From the NCBI RefSeq assembly GCF_001754075.1, contig NZ_MIEH01000015.1, positions 1 to 64,000 on the forward strand: a stretch of DNA of 64,000 nt, written 5' to 3'. The notes below the pieces were generated by a model, which ran no database searches, was not told where the DNA came from, and saw only the letters and a program-made list of their open reading frames with translations. Positions within the stretch are counted from its first letter, which is position 1; every line of letters starts with the position of its first letter. Source of the DNA: Merdimonas faecis (lineage in GTDB: Bacteria > Bacillota > Clostridia > Lachnospirales > Lachnospiraceae). The position numbers and the translations under genes were made by a program. Positions 60,815 to 64,000 of this stretch are shown in pieces.

Positions 60815-63655
60815 ATGAGGCAGAAGAAAAAAAGGTCGTTTCTTAAAAGAGCGGCGGCCGGGCTGCTTACGTTTCTTCTGACGGTATCCTTGATTCAACC
60901 CTATTTTGTCTCCGCGCAAGAAGAAACTACGGTAACGACAGAAAGTGGAGAAGAGGGACAAGACCAGGGAAATGAATCAAAGCCGGTTGAATCAGAAGAA
61001 GCAGCGTCAGTGGCGAGTGCAGGAGAGCAAAACACAGCGTTAAATCCGGCAGAGATTTCCGAACCGGCGGCGCGGATATCTTTCCAGGCAGTGCGGAACA
61101 GCCTGGAGGATGTGGAGGTGACGCTTAGTATTGACGGGAATGAAGAAAATATCATATATCCGGCCGGATTGATAGAAGATAATCTGGACAGCCTGAATCT
61201 TTCGGAAAATACGGTGTTCCAAAAAGCAGTTGTGCGGCTGCAGGATGGAAGCGAGAGCGAAATTGTAAGAGTCGGGAAATATAATGATGAAATCTATTAC
61301 TCTCTGGGAGAACAGGAGGATGTGGGTATCCTTTTAAATGAAGGGGCTTCTATTGTCCTGCTGTGTGCGAGTCAGTATGAGGTGAATTATATTTGTACTC
61401 CAGAGAATGGAGGAAATTATTCGGGGCCAGAGGTGCTTGTAAAGGGAAATGATCTGAATGTAGTAATCAATGCAGCTCCGTTATATCACATTGAGGAGAT
61501 CACATGGGAGTGTGATGATGGAACTGGCGGAAATGGTACGATTACAGACTTGGACAGCATGACATTGAATATACCATCGTCTGAGATTAAAGATGATATT
61601 ACCGTAAATATCCGGTTTGGCGAAGACGGGACATATAGGATTTTTGAAAATGAAGACCCTAATAATGCAGAAAATACAGGAATCCATCATGGAGATTTAT
61701 GTCTGAATGATGATGCGGAAGTTATACCGGATGTTGAGGCAGGAGGTACTTCTACTTTTTGGATGTATTCCGAATCTAATACCGGAGGAAGTGATTTCCA
61801 CCTGACCCAGCTGACGGTAAACGGAGAAGATGTAGGATTCCCGGAGATAGCCCCCAATGACGATACAGATGTTGAGGCGGTGGAGCCGGTTGCTACAACA
61901 TTGTCAAACGGAACAAAAATAACGGTTAAACTTCTTTATGTGGATCATCAAATTGGCTGGAAAGGTGATGATTCGTTTTTGCCAACGAATGATAAATATC
62001 GAACTATTTATGAGGTCAAAGCAGAAAAAGTGATGTCAGATCTTTCCTTTGAAGGGTATTTCAAGCAAAGGGATGACAGAGAAATGTTGATGATTCCCAA
62101 AGAAGGAATTGCCAGTGTTGGGGCGGTAGATGAAGAGATAAGAGGAGTTGCGCTTGAGGGAAATCATTATTACTACACCCTTCAAGAAAATGATGGAAAT
62201 ACTTCTTATAATGCCTTTTTTAATGAGGGGAGAAATATATGGGGAAGTTTAGCAACAGCATATAATATCTATCTTTATTCTGTTCTGCCGGGTTACAACC
62301 CATATACTGTTGATTTAAAGGTTTCTTATGACTGGATCGAGCAGGACAATGTAGATGATTTGTTTGAAACACGGATGGGGGATACCAGCAGAAGGCCATG
62401 GGTCACTGTGGATGAATTAGAAGAAATACTCTTTACAAGTGACCACAGACATTATGACGGGTTATTGGAAGCAATCCAGCAGGCTGGATACCAGTATACC
62501 TTCGTCCTGAAGCAGAATGAATCTTATAACCAGAGGCTGGAGCTGGCGGCGCATCCCTATCTTTATAACATGGTCTTTGACCTGGGCGGAGGAACTTATG
62601 ACGGAACCGGACTGGATACATCAAAGTATCAGGTCAGTGATGGGAAAGTTACAGAAAAAGATGAAAATGGCGATCTGCTTACCTACACGCTGCAAAACGG
62701 GGATACATTTTCCAATATGCCGATTGCGGAACCGGTAAAAGAGGGCTATGTATTTGCCGGTTGGAAATTGTGTCAGAATGGAACGCCGGTAAATGATACG
62801 ATTTATACTTCGAATCAGCAATTTGTTATTGATTCCGAAAGTATTCAATATGCAGAGGGAGACGTTTATGCTGACGAAGGGCACACGTTCACGTTTGTCG
62901 CACAGTGGAATGATGTGAAAGCCGATCCTGCGACGGCGGGAATTACGATTAACTATTATAAAGAAGATCCACAGGGAGATATCGTTAAAGACCAGAAAAG
63001 TTACAGCAAATATCGCACAACAGTGGATGCGGGTGTCGTAGGCGACACTGCTGTCATTTTAAATGAGAATCCTCCAGAAGGAGATTATGCAGTAAATGAA
63101 GATATATCTGTGCGGTCTGTGAAGTTAATTGACGAACTGGATCCGAGTTATGAAGCAGGAATATCTAATGTTCTTGAACTCTTCTATGATCTTTCCACCT
63201 ACACGCTCACCGTAGGCAAGGATGTGCAGGAAGATGGAGATCTGACCCGTGCCTATGAAATCCAGATTTCCTTAAATGATACAGAAGGAAATCCGGTAAG
63301 TGGGAAATATGGCAATGTGACATTTGAAAATGGTACTGCGACAATAAAGCTAAAGGATGGAGAGAAGGCAGAACTTACCGATATTCCTTCGGGATATCAA
63401 TATTCTGTAGAAGAAATCGAATCTCTGCCGAATGGCTATACCACTACCTATCAGACAGGAGATGGAGAACCGTCTGACAAAGCGCCGTCTGATGTGGCAT
63501 TGGAAGGACATACCACAGTAACAGTGATCAATTCCCGGACGGTAACGCCGGACAGCGGAATTACCCTGGGAGGAACAGCGGCTGGAGCCGGAATTGGACT
63601 GGCAGCCGTCGGCGCGGCGGTTGTCTTCTTCCTGAGAAGGAGAAAAAATGCCTGA
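60815..63655 (+). CDS. Large cell-surface protein with InlB-type repeat and C-terminal wall anchor
   Basis: A 946-residue exported protein. Signal peptide about 1-34; Glu/Ser-rich linker; an unrecognised, beta-rich N-terminal region (about 85-560); a Listeria-Bacteroides (InlB/FIVAR-like) repeat, VFDLGGGTYDG...EPVKEGYVFAGWK...FVAQW (about 588-707); a Cna_B/SpaA-like domain (TLTVGKDVQEDGDLTRAYEIQISLNDTEG..., about 805-900); and a sorting signal TPDSG (about 911-915), hydrophobic helix and RRRK tail. TPDSG is an LPXTG variant. Probably an adhesin or pilin; sortase not in the window. The leader is under the invertible segment. ATG 60815 is close behind GAAAGGA and AAAAGGAGGGG. Confidence 0.82.
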   Translation: MRQKKKRSFLKRAAAGLLTFLLTVSLIQPYFVSAQEETTVTTESGEEGQDQGNESKPVESEEAASVASAGEQNTALNPAEISEPAARISFQAVRNSLEDVEVTLSIDGNEENIIYPAGLIEDNLDSLNLSENTVFQKAVVRLQDGSESEIVRVGKYNDEIYYSLGEQEDVGILLNEGASIVLLCASQYEVNYICTPENGGNYSGPEVLVKGNDLNVVINAAPLYHIEEITWECDDGTGGNGTITDLDSMTLNIPSSEIKDDITVNIRFGEDGTYRIFENEDPNNAENTGIHHGDLCLNDDAEVIPDVEAGGTSTFWMYSESNTGGSDFHLTQLTVNGEDVGFPEIAPNDDTDVEAVEPVATTLSNGTKITVKLLYVDHQIGWKGDDSFLPTNDKYRTIYEVKAEKVMSDLSFEGYFKQRDDREMLMIPKEGIASVGAVDEEIRGVALEGNHYYYTLQENDGNTSYNAFFNEGRNIWGSLATAYNIYLYSVLPGYNPYTVDLKVSYDWIEQDNVDDLFETRMGDTSRRPWVTVDELEEILFTSDHRHYDGLLEAIQQAGYQYTFVLKQNESYNQRLELAAHPYLYNMVFDLGGGTYDGTGLDTSKYQVSDGKVTEKDENGDLLTYTLQNGDTFSNMPIAEPVKEGYVFAGWKLCQNGTPVNDTIYTSNQQFVIDSESIQYAEGDVYADEGHTFTFVAQWNDVKADPATAGITINYYKEDPQGDIVKDQKSYSKYRTTVDAGVVGDTAVILNENPPEGDYAVNEDISVRSVKLIDELDPSYEAGISNVLELFYDLSTYTLTVGKDVQEDGDLTRAYEIQISLNDTEGNPVSGKYGNVTFENGTATIKLKDGEKAELTDIPSGYQYSVEEIESLPNGYTTTYQTGDGEPSDKAPSDVALEGHTTVTVINSRTVTPDSGITLGGTAAGAGIGLAAVGAAVVFFLRRRKNA

Positions 63656-64000
63656 GAAACAGCCGTCTCTTCTTCAGGATGTGTTGTTCCTGCTGGCGAA
63701 AATGGGGATCATTTGCCTGATTATCTTCACGCTATTTACGTTTATTTATGGGATTTTCCGATGCGGAGAAGGCGGTATGACACCGGCGGTCAAGGATGGC
63801 GACCTGGTGATTTATTACCGCCTGGATAAGAACTATGTAGTATCAGACGTAGCTGTCGTGGAATATGAAGGGGAACTTTCCCCCAGGCGCGTGGCGGCAG
63901 CTGCCGGAGATACGGTGGATATTACAGAGGAAGGACTTATGGTAAACGGGGCGCTCCAGCAGGAGACGGAGATATATGAAGAGACATTCCGGTATGAGGA
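63648..64000 (+). CDS. Signal peptidase I-like protein lacking the Ser/Lys dyad (partial, runs off the end)
   Basis: At least 117 residues, incomplete at the window edge. N-terminal membrane helix about 17-36, then S26-fold signatures. Where active signal peptidases have Ser-Met-x-Pro, this has G43-M-T-P, and where they have Lys-Arg-Val before the GD motif, it has R80-R-V...AGD. Both catalytic residues are therefore missing. This parallels Streptococcus SipA, an inactive signal-peptidase-like protein needed for pilus assembly. ATG overlaps the surface-protein stop by 8 bases, so the two are co-expressed and under the same switch. Confidence 0.8.
   Translation, partial: MPEKQPSLLQDVLFLLAKMGIICLIIFTLFTFIYGIFRCGEGGMTPAVKDGDLVIYYRLDKNYVVSDVAVVEYEGELSPRRVAAAAGDTVDITEEGLMVNGALQQETEIYEETFRYE

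Overview
The window looks like the chromosome of a spore-forming anaerobe of the family Lachnospiraceae (Firmicutes, class Clostridia). Support: strong AGGAGG ribosome-binding sites with frequent TTG/GTG starts, sporulation-linked genes (cwlD, a BofA homologue next to a DUF2508 gene, ricT), a V-type ATPase operon, a clostridial Flp/Tad pilus operon, glycogen branching enzyme, and Lachnospiraceae-type families such as DUF6382, DUF6147, DUF6512 and DUF1002. I cannot name the species.

Layout. 1-7 kb: mecA (minus), a small unknown gene, a membrane-anchored GH18/SH3 protein, the spore amidase CwlD, then Sua5, Upp and dCMP deaminase, and the divergent pair DUF2508/bofA. 7.2-15.4 kb: one Flp/Tad pilus operon (TadZ, CpaF, TadB, TadC, Flp pilin, DUF5702, two TadE-like proteins, prepilin peptidase, DUF6382). 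15.5-24.5 kb: rhomboid, orphan histidine kinase, HIT protein, sigma factor, murG, DUF4367 and DUF6147 proteins, mtnN, an unknown membrane protein, pgi. 24.5-30.1 kb: the conserved Firmicutes cluster Orn/Lys/Arg decarboxylase - guanylate kinase - holB - ricT - trmN6 - rsmI. 30.4-37.7 kb: shared sugar-ABC ATPase, PucR-type regulator, aconitase-like hydratase, ECF sigma factor with a beta-propeller membrane protein. 37.8-38.4 kb: no convincing gene, but a strong promoter, many RNA helices and a strong terminator, i.e. a candidate ~600-nt structured RNA. 38.5-47.8 kb: fructuronate reductase-like enzyme, a TPR/acidic/P-loop protein, glgB, a DUF1002 protein, a thioredoxin, trmB. 48-56.6 kb: nine-gene V-type ATPase operon, interrupted between B and D by a nested inverted-repeat element. 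56.7-59.1 kb: proC flanked by two 12-bp-phased arrays of DnaA-box-like 9-mers and by GGGGACG palindromes, an ATC hydrolase-like protein, a DUF6512 membrane protein and tRNA-Lys(CTT). 59.6-64 kb: tyrosine recombinase, a 292-bp invertible segment, a large cell-wall-anchored surface protein, and a truncated signal-peptidase-like gene whose Ser and Lys catalytic positions are both replaced.

The strongest system is at the right end. A tyrosine recombinase sits beside perfect 21-bp inverted repeats enclosing 250 bp. The best promoter in that segment (TTGATT-17-TACTAT) points away from the surface-protein gene in this orientation, so the sequence appears to be the OFF state of a phase-variable switch controlling a surface protein and its signal-peptidase-like partner.

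A second theme is extragenic DNA architecture: GGGGACG palindromes abutting stop codons, long hairpins with a GAATACTTGTATTC apex, nested inverted repeats, and two hairpins that enclose a TATAAT box and would mask the downstream ribosome-binding site only in read-through transcripts.
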